Positions 33,153-41,784 of a stretch of DNA of 64,000 bases are shown piece by piece. Position 1 is the stretch's first letter. Each line of letters begins with the position of its first letter. Source of the DNA: Bacteroidaceae bacterium (GTDB lineage Bacteria > Bacteroidota > Bacteroidia > Bacteroidales > Bacteroidaceae); contig JAFVSR010000063.1 of assembly GCA_017503645.1 (NCBI GenBank), forward strand, positions 1 through 64,000, in the 5' to 3' direction. Under the pieces are notes generated by a model that saw only the letters and a program-made list of their open reading frames with translations, did no database searches and was not told the origin of the DNA. The translations under genes were made by a program, and so were the position numbers.

Positions 33153-34307
33153 TTAGCAAATCTTGCGAGAACCGTCGCCGATAACAACGTCGTAAACTTT
33201 AGGCTGCTTGCCATATTTCTCGTTGTAACGCTCGTTGGCTTTCTCAATGAAGATATCGTAAAGTTCCTCTTTTACAAGGTTGATGGTGCAACCGCCGAAA
33301 CCGCCACCCATCATACGAGAACCGGTAACACCGCAGTCGATAGCAATGTCTACCAAGAAGTCGAGCTCCTCGCAGCTTACATCGTAATCCTTGCTCAAAC
33401 CAAAGTGTGTCTCGTACATCTTCTTACCTACGGTCTCGTAGTCGCCTGCCTCCAAAGCAGCACATACGTCGAGCACGCGGACAACCTCGCCGATAACATA
33501 TTTTGCACGGCTGTAATCCTCGGGCTTCAACTCGGCCTTAACCTCCTCGAGCATCTCGAAGTTTGCATCACGCAAAGACTCTACCTCGGGGTGTTTAGCC
33601 TTGATGAGCTCTGCTACGTGCTCGCAGCTCAAACGACGCTCGTTGTAGGGCGAACCTGCCAACTCGTGCTTAACGCAAGTGTTAACGAGAACCAATCTGT
33701 AACCTGTGGGTTTGAAGGGGAAGTACTGGTACTCAAGGTTGCGGCAGTCGAGGCGGATGAGGCTGCCTGCCTTGCCGAATACGCTGGCAAACTGGTCCAT
33801 AATACCGCACTTAACGCCAATGTAGTTGTGCTCTGTAGCCTGGCCCACCTTAGCAAGCTCAAACTTGTCAACCTTGTTGTCGCCGAACATATCGTTCAAA
33901 GCGAAAGCGAATGTACTCTCCAAAGCTGCCGATGAAGACATACCTGCGCCGAGGGGTACATCACCTGCAAATGCAGTGTTGAAGCCCTTAACGTCAACGC
34001 CACGTTTAATCATCTCGCGGCATACACCGAAGATGTAACGTGCCCAAGATGCGCGGGGTGCATCCTCCTCGTTAAGACCGAACTCCACGTAGTCCTTCTC
34101 GTCGATAGAGTATGCGCATACCTTGTCTGTGCCGTTAGCCTTAATCTCGGCCATAATACCTTTGTTCACTGCACCGGGGAATACAAAACCATTGTTGTAG
34201 TCGGTGTGCTCGCCAATGAGGTTGATGCGGCCGGGAGAGGCGTAGATGCTTCCTGTTGTACCATCGAAGTGTTTGATGAATCTACTTCTTACGAAATCTA
34301 TATCCAT
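33153..34307 (-). CDS. galK: Galactokinase
   Basis: A 384-residue GHMP kinase phosphorylating galactose at C1 in the Leloir pathway. The galactokinase signature GRINLIGEHTDYNNGFVFP is at residues 26-44, the ATP-binding motif VPLGAGMSSSAALE at about 115, and motif 3 GGGFGGCTINLV near 340. It is the last gene of the galM-permease-galK operon and lies 51 bases after the permease. Codons are strongly biased (GCC, AAC, AAG), suggesting high expression. Confidence 0.97.
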   Translation of the reverse strand: MDIDFVRSRFIKHFDGTTGSIYASPGRINLIGEHTDYNNGFVFPGAVNKGIMAEIKANGTDKVCAYSIDEKDYVEFGLNEEDAPRASWARYIFGVCREMIKRGVDVKGFNTAFAGDVPLGAGMSSSAALESTFAFALNDMFGDNKVDKFELAKVGQATEHNYIGVKCGIMDQFASVFGKAGSLIRLDCRNLEYQYFPFKPTGYRLVLVNTCVKHELAGSPYNERRLSCEHVAELIKAKHPEVESLRDANFEMLEEVKAELKPEDYSRAKYVIGEVVRVLDVCAALEAGDYETVGKKMYETHFGLSKDYDVSCEELDFLVDIAIDCGVTGSRMMGGGFGGCTINLVKEELYDIFIEKANERYNEKYGKQPKVYDVVIGDGSRKIC

Positions 34308-34358
34308 AGCTTTAATAATTTTATAGGTTAGTTATTGAATGTTTATAATATGTGTTTG

Positions 34359-35621
34359 TTACTTCTTTGCGGGTTTTGAACCAACAAGTGCATAGAACAA
34401 GAGGTATGCTGCACAGAATACAACTACCCAGAAGCTGGTGATGTAGTTGGTAGCATCGGCAACAGCTGCCTGGATGGCCATCATCACGGCGCAACCGAAT
34501 ACCATTGTCATAAAGATACCCGAAGCGATAGCTGTGTACTTGCCAAGGCCCTCAACAGCCATATTGAAGATGGCACCCCACATAACCGATGTGCAAAGAC
34601 CTACAAGCAGGAATGCGAAGATACCAACGGGGATGGGCTGCCAAATGAGAATCAACTGGCCCCAATCTACACCGGGGAACGATACGATTACGTCGGTGGG
34701 AGCATACATACCGAACAATACGAGAACGAGTGTTGCGATAGATACTGTAGTAATCATAGCGCGGCTCGATACCTTGTTACCGATACCTGCACCAACGAAA
34801 CGGCCGATGAGCATCATAAACCAGTAAACGGCTACAAGCATACCCACTGTACCTGCGGGGATACCGTCGGCAATAAGATACTGCTGAACGAAGTTAGGTA
34901 CACCTACCTCAATACCCATATACAGGAAGATAGCCAATGCACCGAGTGCAAAGTGACGATAGCTCATAGCACCCTTGATGAGGCTGAGCTCAACGGGAGC
35001 CTGCTCGGGCTCTTCAATCTTTGTGAAAGAGATAACGATGAATGCGATAACGAAGATTGCGAGGGCAATCATAAGCGCGGGAGTAGCGTCGGCAATTTTA
35101 GCCTTTGTAGCATCGGAGATGAGAGCACCCATAAGGATGTAGCAAGCTACAGCTGCAGATGAGTTGAACACACCACCAATCTGAATGAGCTGGTTACCGC
35201 TGTTACCGCCACCACCCAAGAGGTTGAGCATAGGGTTTACAACGCAGTTGAGGATACACATACAAAGACCTGCGATGAATGCACCTACAAGGTAAACACC
35301 GAATACAAGGCCCAGGTTCTGCTCAACGTCGAGCAAACCGCTCACCCACTGAATGAGAATACCTGTTGCACCTACTGCAAGACCGATGAGAGCGGTCTTT
35401 TTGTAACCGAACTTTGATATGAGCATACCTGCGGGGATACCCATTACCAAGTAAGCAACAAAGTTACCATAGTTACCAATCTGTGCAAGCACGTTTGAGA
35501 TAGGACCCTGGTTTTTGATAATGGTTGCCATAGGTGTACACAAGTTTGTAACGAAGGCAATCATTGCGAAGAGCGCAATCATAACGATAATGGCTCCCCA
35601 TTGTTTCTTTTGATTACTCAT
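34359..35621 (-). CDS. MFS sugar permease (FucP/GluP-like), probable galactose transporter
   Basis: A 420-residue major facilitator with 12 predicted membrane segments. It resembles the fucose/glucose-galactose permease branch, with NYGNFVAYLVMGIPAGMLIS, FGYKKTALIGLAVGATGILI and LLGGGGNSGNQLIQIGGVFN in the N-terminal half. Being between galM and galK strongly suggests it imports galactose or glucose by proton or sodium symport. It begins 46 bases after galM. The specific substrate is inferred from context only. Confidence 0.87.
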   Translation of the reverse strand: MSNQKKQWGAIIVMIALFAMIAFVTNLCTPMATIIKNQGPISNVLAQIGNYGNFVAYLVMGIPAGMLISKFGYKKTALIGLAVGATGILIQWVSGLLDVEQNLGLVFGVYLVGAFIAGLCMCILNCVVNPMLNLLGGGGNSGNQLIQIGGVFNSSAAVACYILMGALISDATKAKIADATPALMIALAIFVIAFIVISFTKIEEPEQAPVELSLIKGAMSYRHFALGALAIFLYMGIEVGVPNFVQQYLIADGIPAGTVGMLVAVYWFMMLIGRFVGAGIGNKVSSRAMITTVSIATLVLVLFGMYAPTDVIVSFPGVDWGQLILIWQPIPVGIFAFLLVGLCTSVMWGAIFNMAVEGLGKYTAIASGIFMTMVFGCAVMMAIQAAVADATNYITSFWVVVFCAAYLLFYALVGSKPAKK

Positions 35622-35667
35622 AATGTTTTAATTTTTATTTATTAGGTTTGTTAATAATGTCCTTTCC

Positions 35668-36750
35668 TTATTTCTCAACGCCAAACTTGTAAACGGTTAC
35701 CTGTGAGTACTCCTCGCCGGGTTTGAGAACTACGCTGGGGAAATGTGCGCGGTTGGGTGAGTCGGGGAAGTGCTGTGCCTCGAAGCAGATGGCACTGCGT
35801 TTGGGGAATGTGGCGCCCTGCCAGCCGGCGAAACCGCTGTGCCAGTTCGATGTATATACCTGCACGCCGGGCTCGGTGGTGTAAACCTCCATTGTGCGGC
35901 CGCTCACGGGCTCGGTAACTTTGGCTGCGAAACTCAACTCGCCCACCTCTTTTTTATTTAATACGTAGCAGTGGTCGTAGCCTGCGCCGTGCTTAATCTG
36001 CTCTTCGTCGGCATCGATGCGTGCACCTACCTCTGTGGGTGTGGTGAAATCGAATGCTGTGCCTTTGACGGGTACGATGGTGCCATAGGGTACCGATGTG
36101 TCGTCGATGGGAACAAAGAAATCGGCGTTTATTTCGCAAATAAGATTGTCTATTGTGGCTGTGGGGTTTGCAATGCCCGACAATGAGAAGAAACCGTGGC
36201 TTGTGAGGTTCACAATGGTTGTTTTGTCGGTTGTAGCTTTGTATGTGATTTTGAGCTCGTTCTCATCGCTCCAGGAGTATACTACGGTAATGTCGAGTTC
36301 GCCGGGGAAGCCCTCTTCCATATCGGCCGAAACGTAGTGTAGTTTAAGTGTTTGTGCATCAACCTGCTCTGCATCCCAAACACGGGCGTGGAAACCGGTG
36401 GGGCCACCGTGCAGGTGGTTGGGGCCGTTGTTTATTGCAAGCCGGTACTCCTTGCCCTCAATTGTGAACTTGCCTTTGCAGATGCGGTTACCGTAGCGGC
36501 CTACCAATGTGCTCAAGAAAGGTTCGGGGCTTGCAAGAAGGTTGTCGATGCTGTCGTGCCCTTGGATGACGTTGGCGTAGTTGCCATTCCTGTCGGGTAC
36601 CATAATGGTACAAATGGCTCCGCCATAATTGGTTATTGCAACTTCGCTGCCTTGCTTGTTTTTAAGAATGAACAGCGCTGTCTCTTTGCCGCCTACGTTC
36701 TTTTTGAAATCGGCAGCTTTCAATTGCGATAAGTTTTCTGTACAGCTCAT
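35668..36750 (-). CDS. galM: Aldose 1-epimerase (galactose mutarotase)
   Basis: A 360-residue mutarotase that interconverts alpha and beta anomers of galactose so that GalK can act. It contains NRICKGKFTIEGKEYRLAIN, the conserved His in NGPNHLHGGPTGFHARVWDA, NLTSHGFFSLSG with the second His, and near the C-terminus the catalytic Glu region CFEAQHFPDSPN. No signal peptide is seen, so it is cytoplasmic. It is the first gene of the galactose operon, behind a good promoter at 36843-36873. Confidence 0.95.
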   Translation of the reverse strand: MSCTENLSQLKAADFKKNVGGKETALFILKNKQGSEVAITNYGGAICTIMVPDRNGNYANVIQGHDSIDNLLASPEPFLSTLVGRYGNRICKGKFTIEGKEYRLAINNGPNHLHGGPTGFHARVWDAEQVDAQTLKLHYVSADMEEGFPGELDITVVYSWSDENELKITYKATTDKTTIVNLTSHGFFSLSGIANPTATIDNLICEINADFFVPIDDTSVPYGTIVPVKGTAFDFTTPTEVGARIDADEEQIKHGAGYDHCYVLNKKEVGELSFAAKVTEPVSGRTMEVYTTEPGVQVYTSNWHSGFAGWQGATFPKRSAICFEAQHFPDSPNRAHFPSVVLKPGEEYSQVTVYKFGVEK

Positions 36751-36842
36751 ATTTTTTTATTTGCTTAAAAATTGCTCGGGTGTAAAATGGTGCAAAAGCC
36801 ATTGCCTGTGCCCTTGCGCCCTATTTTGTGCCAATAATATTG

Positions 36843-36873
36843 CAAATAAAATAAAAATATGTTTTACCGCAAA
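36843..36873 (-). promoter_or_regulatory. Promoter of galM-permease-galK
   Basis: The minus strand shows TTTG (36873-36870) and TTTATTTG (36850-36843) separated by 19 bases, with one mismatch in the -7 element. The leader to the galM ATG is about 85 bases. Confidence 0.6.
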
Positions 36874-36984
36874 AAAATGTGGTGGAATTTTTAGAACTTG
36901 ATTGAATTTCTTTCAAATAATTAATATGTAATGTTGTATTCCCAACGTTTGAACATTTGTTTGTTATAAAATGTTGCCTTATGT

Positions 36985-38271
36985 TCAGGGGGTGATGTGG
37001 GCAAGCAGGTCGGCCACTATGAAGCAGCTGCCGCCAATGAAAATGAAATCTTTTTCCGTTGCCTCTTTTCGTGCAGCCTCCAATGCGCAGCCCACGGTGG
37101 GGTAGCAGTTGCCTCTCAATCCGTGTTCTGCCGCTTTGCGGCATAGCTCCTCGGCAGGCATAGCACGCTTTATGCTTGCTTGTGTAAAGTAATATACAGC
37201 ATTGCGTGGCATTATAGAGAGTACGGTTGTTATGTCCTTGTCGCTCACCATACCGAAAACAATGCGCAAGGTGTCGCACTCCTGTTGTGCAAGCTGGTGG
37301 GTTACATACTCTATGCCGCCGATGTTATGCCCTGCATCGCACACGGTGAGCGGGCTGTCGCCTATTTTCTGCCAGCGGCCCATAAAACCGGTGAGGCTGC
37401 ATACGTTGGCGAATCCTTTTTGTACGTTGTCTGTGGTGATTTTGTAATCTTTTTTCAAAAGTTGGCGCAAGGCGGTAAGTATGGTGCGGGTGTTTTTTAT
37501 CTGGTATTCCCCGGCAAGTTCACCTTTGATTATGCCATAATCGGCAGTGGTGTACTCGATGCCTTCTTGCGTGGGGTTGGCCGATATTAGGGTGTTCTCG
37601 TCCTGCGCAAAAATGATGGGCGCTCCTTCGTTTGCTGCCTTTTCTGTAAATATTTTTCTTGTTTCGGGCGTGGCCTCGCCTATTATAACCGGTGTGCAGG
37701 GCTTTATGATGCCCGCCTTCTCGGCGGCAATTGCAGTGGTTGTGCTGCCGAGGAACTGGGTGTGGTCGAGGCTGATGTTGGTGATGATGCACAGGTCGGG
37801 GGCTATGATGTTTGTGCAGTCGAGCCTGCCGCCAAGCCCCACCTCAATGATTGCCACATCTACCTGTTCCTGTGCAAAATAGGTAAATGCCATAGCTGTG
37901 GTGAGTTCGAAAAACGATGGTGACAGCGGTTCGAAGAAACTCCTTTCCCTCTCCACGAAATCTATGACAAACTGCTTGCTTGCAGGCGTACCGTTTACTC
38001 TTATGCGCTCGCGAAAATCTATAAGGTGGGGCGAGGTGTAGAGCCCCACCTTGTAGCCTGCTGCTTGCAATATGGCAGCAAGGGTGTGCGAGGAGGAGCC
38101 TTTGCCGTTGGTGCCCGCTACGTGTATTGTGCGGAATTTGCGGTGCGGGTTACCCAGGTGGTTGTCTATTGCAATGGTATTTGCAAGCCCCTCTTTGTAA
38201 GCAGCACCGCCTACTTGCTGGAAGGGCGGTGCGCAGTTAAAGAGATAATCGACTGTTTCGTCGTATGTCAT
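36985..38271 (-). CDS. folC: Bifunctional folylpolyglutamate synthase / dihydrofolate synthase
   Basis: A 428-residue Mur-ligase-family enzyme that adds glutamate to dihydropteroate and to folates. The P-loop is in IHVAGTNGKGSSSHTLAAIL (about residues 48-67), followed by the family TSPHLIDFRERIRVNG and the NISLDHTQFLGSTTTAIAAE segment. The C-terminal ligase domain has VCDAGHNIGGIEYVTHQL. It is the last gene of grpE-dnaJ-folC, 20 bases after dnaJ. No strong terminator hairpin is seen downstream. Confidence 0.94.
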   Translation of the reverse strand: MTYDETVDYLFNCAPPFQQVGGAAYKEGLANTIAIDNHLGNPHRKFRTIHVAGTNGKGSSSHTLAAILQAAGYKVGLYTSPHLIDFRERIRVNGTPASKQFVIDFVERERSFFEPLSPSFFELTTAMAFTYFAQEQVDVAIIEVGLGGRLDCTNIIAPDLCIITNISLDHTQFLGSTTTAIAAEKAGIIKPCTPVIIGEATPETRKIFTEKAANEGAPIIFAQDENTLISANPTQEGIEYTTADYGIIKGELAGEYQIKNTRTILTALRQLLKKDYKITTDNVQKGFANVCSLTGFMGRWQKIGDSPLTVCDAGHNIGGIEYVTHQLAQQECDTLRIVFGMVSDKDITTVLSIMPRNAVYYFTQASIKRAMPAEELCRKAAEHGLRGNCYPTVGCALEAARKEATEKDFIFIGGSCFIVADLLAHITP

Positions 38272-38291
38272 AGCCGTTGTTGTTTTAGGTA

Positions 38292-39443
38292 TTAGTCGAA
38301 GAAATTCTTGAAGCGGCGGAATATCTGCTCCTTGATGCTTTCGCTGGGGCGGAAGTTATCCGATTCCTTGAAGTTCTCCATCGCCTTTTTTTCGTCGCGT
38401 GAGAGCGATTCGGGGATGTAGACGCTCACGTTCACCACAATGTCGCCGCGCCCATATCCATTGAGCGATGGCAATCCTTTGCCACGCAGACGCAATACCT
38501 TGCCGGGCTGTGTGCCGGCATCTATGGTTACTTTGGCCTTGCCCTCTATTGTGGGTATCTCGGCCACACCGCCCAATGTGGCTGTGGGTATGTCGAGCAA
38601 CAGGCTGTAAATGAGGTCGTTCTCATCACGTACAAGTTGCGGGTGCTTCTCTTCCTCCACCTGTATGAGCAGGTCGCCGGGGATACCGTTGTGTTTGCCT
38701 GCATTACCCTTGCCGCGCATCGACAGCTGCATTCCGCCTGCAACGCCTGCGGGTATCTGCACCTCCACAACCTCTTCGCCCATAATAACGCCCTCGCCAT
38801 TACAGTGCTTGCACTTGTTCTTTATTATTTTACCTGTTCCGTTACAGTTGGTGCAGGCAACCTCGGTGCGCATCATTCCAAAGAAACTCTGTTGTGTGCG
38901 CACCACGCGTCCTGTACCGCCGCACTCGGGGCAGGTTTCCATAGCATTGCCTTCGGCACCGCTGCCGCCGCAATGCCGGCAGGCTACATTTTTCTTTAGC
39001 TTGAACTTCTTGGTTACGCCGTTGGCAATCTCTTGCAGTGTGAGTTTAACCTTTACACGAAGGTCGCTGCCGCGGAATTTTGCAGGGCCCGTACTGCGGC
39101 CGCCGCCAAAACCGCTGAAGCCGCCGAATCCTCCGCCACCGCCGAAGATGTCGCCGAACATAGAGAAGATATCGTTTATATCCATTCCTTGTCCGAATCC
39201 TCCGGCACCGCCTGCACCGCTCACGCCTTCGAAACCGAACTGGTCGTAACGCGCCTTTTTGTCGGGGTCGCTCAGTACGCTGTACGCCTCGGCTGCCTCC
39301 TTGAACTTCTCCTCGGCCTCTTTGTTGCCGGGGTTCTTGTCGGGGTGGTACTCTATAGCCTTTTTGCGGTAGGCTTTCTTTATGTCGCTTGCCGATGCAT
39401 TCCTGTCAACGCCAAGCACTTCATAGTAGTCTCGTTTTGCCAT
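38292..39443 (-). CDS. dnaJ: Chaperone protein DnaJ
   Basis: A 383-residue full-length type I J protein. The J domain (residues 1-70) has the HPD motif in [12 protein letters not shown] long Gly/Phe region ([20 protein letters not shown]) follows, then four zinc-binding CxxCxGxG repeats: [24 protein letters not shown] and CKHCNGEG, then the C-terminal client-binding domains. It stimulates DnaK with GrpE as nucleotide exchange factor. grpE lies 9 bases upstream, so they are co-transcribed; dnaK is not in the window. Confidence 0.97.
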   Translation of the reverse strand: MAKRDYYEVLGVDRNASASDIKKAYRKKAIEYHPDKNPGNKEAEEKFKEAAEAYSVLSDPDKKARYDQFGFEGVSGAGGAGGFGQGMDINDIFSMFGDIFGGGGGFGGFSGFGGGRSTGPAKFRGSDLRVKVKLTLQEIANGVTKKFKLKKNVACRHCGGSGAEGNAMETCPECGGTGRVVRTQQSFFGMMRTEVACTNCNGTGKIIKNKCKHCNGEGVIMGEEVVEVQIPAGVAGGMQLSMRGKGNAGKHNGIPGDLLIQVEEEKHPQLVRDENDLIYSLLLDIPTATLGGVAEIPTIEGKAKVTIDAGTQPGKVLRLRGKGLPSLNGYGRGDIVVNVSVYIPESLSRDEKKAMENFKESDNFRPSESIKEQIFRRFKNFFD

Positions 39444-39452
39444 ATTCTTATG

Positions 39453-40034
39453 TTATTCGCCCACAGCAACCTTTGCGTGGCGTATTACTTTATCGTTTAG
39501 TATATAACCTGTTTGAACACAATCCAATACCTTGCCCTTGAGGCTCTCCTCGGGTGCGGGTATCATAGCAATTGCTTCGTGGTAGTCGGTGTCGAAATCC
39601 TTACCCTCGGTTTCAATCTTCTGCAAGCCGTTCTGCTTTAATATACCAATGAATTTGTTATATATGAGCTCCACTCCTGTGAGCATATCGGCTGCACTTT
39701 CGTCTTTCGACATATTCTGTATTGCGCGCTCAAAGTCGTCGAGCACGGGCAGAATGGATTCTATTGCCTTCTCGCCGCCGTTCTTTATGAGTTCGGCTTT
39801 CTCCTTTATGGTGCGTTTGCGGTAGTTGTCGAACTCGGCAACCTGTCGCAAGTATTTATCCTCCAGCGAGGCTACCTTCTCGTTTGCCTCGTCGAGCTGT
39901 TTTTGTAGCAATTCCTCGCCTGTGAGCTCGGTGGTTTCTTCTGTTGCAGCCTGCTCCTGTGCGGGCTCGGCTATGTTGTTTGTTTCGTCTATCTTTTCGT
40001 TCTCCAACTCGTTATTCATTTCTTTTTCGCTCAT
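39453..40034 (-). CDS. grpE: Nucleotide exchange factor GrpE
   Basis: A 193-residue GrpE. An acidic, Glu/Asn-rich N-terminus leads into a long helix (LDEANEKVASLEDKYLRQVA) and the conserved EFDNYRKRTIKEKAELIKNG, then the beta-wing with ILPVLDDFERAIQNM and a C-terminal VLDCVQTGYILNDKVIRHAKV. It dimerises and releases ADP from DnaK. I start at the ATG at 40034; an in-frame ATG at 40097 would lie only about 5 bases after the predicted transcript start and adds a non-homologous hydrophobic segment. Confidence 0.93.
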   Translation of the reverse strand: MSEKEMNNELENEKIDETNNIAEPAQEQAATEETTELTGEELLQKQLDEANEKVASLEDKYLRQVAEFDNYRKRTIKEKAELIKNGGEKAIESILPVLDDFERAIQNMSKDESAADMLTGVELIYNKFIGILKQNGLQKIETEGKDFDTDYHEAIAMIPAPEESLKGKVLDCVQTGYILNDKVIRHAKVAVGE

Positions 40035-40076
40035 AACTGTTTCTTGTTTTGTACATTTGAGGTATAACAAATAGCT

Positions 40077-40096
40077 TGCCAAAAGGGTTTTTGGCA
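40077..40096 (-). promoter_or_regulatory. Hairpin near the 5' end of the grpE-dnaJ leader
   Basis: An 8-bp perfect inverted repeat TGCCAAAA / TTTTGGCA with a 4-base loop lies about 5 bases after the predicted transcript start and 43 bases before the grpE ATG. It could stabilise the mRNA or act in thermal control; this is inference from position alone. Confidence 0.4.
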
Positions 40097-40107
40097 TAAC
40101 TTTTCGG

Positions 40108-40115
40108 CAAAGTTA
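40108..40115 (-). promoter_or_regulatory. -7 promoter element of grpE-dnaJ-folC
   Basis: The minus strand reads TAACTTTG, an exact match. It is a housekeeping-type element; no CIRCE repeat or obvious heat-shock consensus is seen around it. Confidence 0.6.
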
Positions 40116-40211
40116 CTCTTTTTTATATAAATAAATATGCCATTTTGGCATCTTTTCTCTTTTTTCGTTCTCTTTGGTGGCAGTTCGTGTCATAATTTAA
40201 CGTGTAATTGC

Positions 40212-40219
40212 TATCTTTG
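40212..40219 (+). promoter_or_regulatory. -7 promoter element of the sulfatase-helicase operon
   Basis: TATCTTTG lies 25 bases before the sulfatase ATG. Confidence 0.6.
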
Positions 40220-40244
40220 CGGGTAAATATATAACACTTATTCT

Positions 40245-41777
40245 ATGAATATTGAAAAGACCGCTTTTTTCTCTTTGGCATTTATGTCGCTGCTCCCTTC
40301 GCAGGCTGTGGCCGATGAAACCGAGAAACCCAATGTGTTGCTTATATACGCCGATGATTTGGGATATGGCGATGTGGGTTGTTACGGGGCACCAACTGTT
40401 CCCACGCCCAACATCGATTCCCTTCGCCGTCAGGGAGTCTTGTTTACGAATGCCTATGCCACGGCGTCTACAAGCACCCCTTCGCGATACTCGTTGCTCA
40501 CGGGCGTATATGCTTGGCGCAGAGAGGGTACCGATGTGGCGGCAGGCGATGCGGCTATGATTATAAACCACCAAAATACAACGGTGGCCGATGTATTCAA
40601 GAAATCGGGCTACCGCACTGCCGTTTTCGGTAAATGGCACCTGGGTTTGGGTGCAGTTACCGGCAAGCAGAATTGGAATGAAAGGGTGTCACCTTCGCCC
40701 GCAGATTTGGGCTTCGACGAGCACTATATTATGGCTGCCACGGCCGACCGCGTACCTTGTGTTTTTATAGAAGACGGGGTGGTGGCAGGCTACGATTCCA
40801 CAGCGCCGATAGAGGTTAGCTATAAAACGAATTTTGCGGGTGAGCCCACAGGCAGGGAGAATCCCGAACTGTTGTATAACTTAAAGTCGAGCCACGGGCA
40901 TAATATGTCCATTGTCAACGGAATAGGTCGCATTGGTTATATGAAAGGCGGGGGCAGCGCGCTTTGGAAGGATGAGAATATAGCCGACTCCATAACCGCC
41001 CGTGCGGTCGATTTCATACGCTCCAATGCCGATGAACCGTTTTTTGTCTATTTTGCCGCCAACGATGTGCACGTGCCCCGCTTCCCGCATCCGCGCTTCA
41101 GAGGTACAAGCGGTATGGGGCTGCGTGGCGATGCCATAGTGCAGTTCGACTGGTCGGTGGGGCGGCTTGTGGCGGCCTTGCGCGAGTGTGGCATCTTGGA
41201 TAACACGCTCATTATTCTCACCAGCGACAACGGTCCTGTAACAGATGACGGATATGCCGACAGGGCCGATGAACTTTTGGGTAGTCACAAACCCACAGGT
41301 GGGTTGCGCGGTGGCAAATACAGCGCCTTTGAGGGTGGTGCCCGCGTGCCTTTCATTGTGTCGTGGCCGGCTGTGGTGCCTTGCGGTGGTGAGTGTGGCA
41401 GCCTGGTGTCGCAGGTCGATTTTCTACCCACAATGGCGGCACTTGTGGGCGTTGAGGCTCCTGCCGATTCGTTTATAGATGGAAAAAATGCTCTTGCTGC
41501 CTGGCTTGGCGACGAAAATTCATCGCGCGAGTATGTCATTACTCAAGCGTCTAATCACACATTGACGCTGCGCACGGCTATGTGGAAATACATAGAACCC
41601 AAAGGCGGCCCTGCAATGGTGCCTTGGGGCCCGCAGATAGAAACCGGATATTCGCTTGAACCCCAGTTGTACGATATGCGCGGGTACGAATATAATAATG
41701 TGGCCGGCAGTTTCCCTGCCGTGGTGAATGAAATGAAACAGCTTATGCAAGCCGAAAAGGATAAGAAAACAGAATAG
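40245..41777 (+). CDS. Exported sulfatase of the arylsulfatase (S1) family
   Basis: A 510-residue exported enzyme that hydrolyses sulfate esters. A signal peptide (to about residue 23, SQAVA-D) is followed by PNVLLIYADDLGYGDVGCYG, the metal-binding Asp pair of the S1 family. The active-site motif is STPSRYSLLTG with Ser 77 at the formylglycine position, i.e. a Ser-type sulfatase that needs the anaerobic maturase (anSME). AVFGKWHLGLG and TSDNGPVTDDGYADRADELL supply further metal and substrate residues. In gut Bacteroidales such enzymes desulfate host or algal glycans. No SusC/SusD or maturase gene is adjacent. It is probably co-transcribed with the helicase, 7 bases downstream. Confidence 0.92.
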   Translation: MNIEKTAFFSLAFMSLLPSQAVADETEKPNVLLIYADDLGYGDVGCYGAPTVPTPNIDSLRRQGVLFTNAYATASTSTPSRYSLLTGVYAWRREGTDVAAGDAAMIINHQNTTVADVFKKSGYRTAVFGKWHLGLGAVTGKQNWNERVSPSPADLGFDEHYIMAATADRVPCVFIEDGVVAGYDSTAPIEVSYKTNFAGEPTGRENPELLYNLKSSHGHNMSIVNGIGRIGYMKGGGSALWKDENIADSITARAVDFIRSNADEPFFVYFAANDVHVPRFPHPRFRGTSGMGLRGDAIVQFDWSVGRLVAALRECGILDNTLIILTSDNGPVTDDGYADRADELLGSHKPTGGLRGGKYSAFEGGARVPFIVSWPAVVPCGGECGSLVSQVDFLPTMAALVGVEAPADSFIDGKNALAAWLGDENSSREYVITQASNHTLTLRTAMWKYIEPKGGPAMVPWGPQIETGYSLEPQLYDMRGYEYNNVAGSFPAVVNEMKQLMQAEKDKKTE

Positions 41778-41784
41778 CAAAGTG

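Noticed and set aside
39797..40097. A longer GrpE starting at 40097
   Set aside because: The extra N-terminal residues are hydrophobic and unlike GrpE, and that ATG would fall almost at the predicted transcript start.
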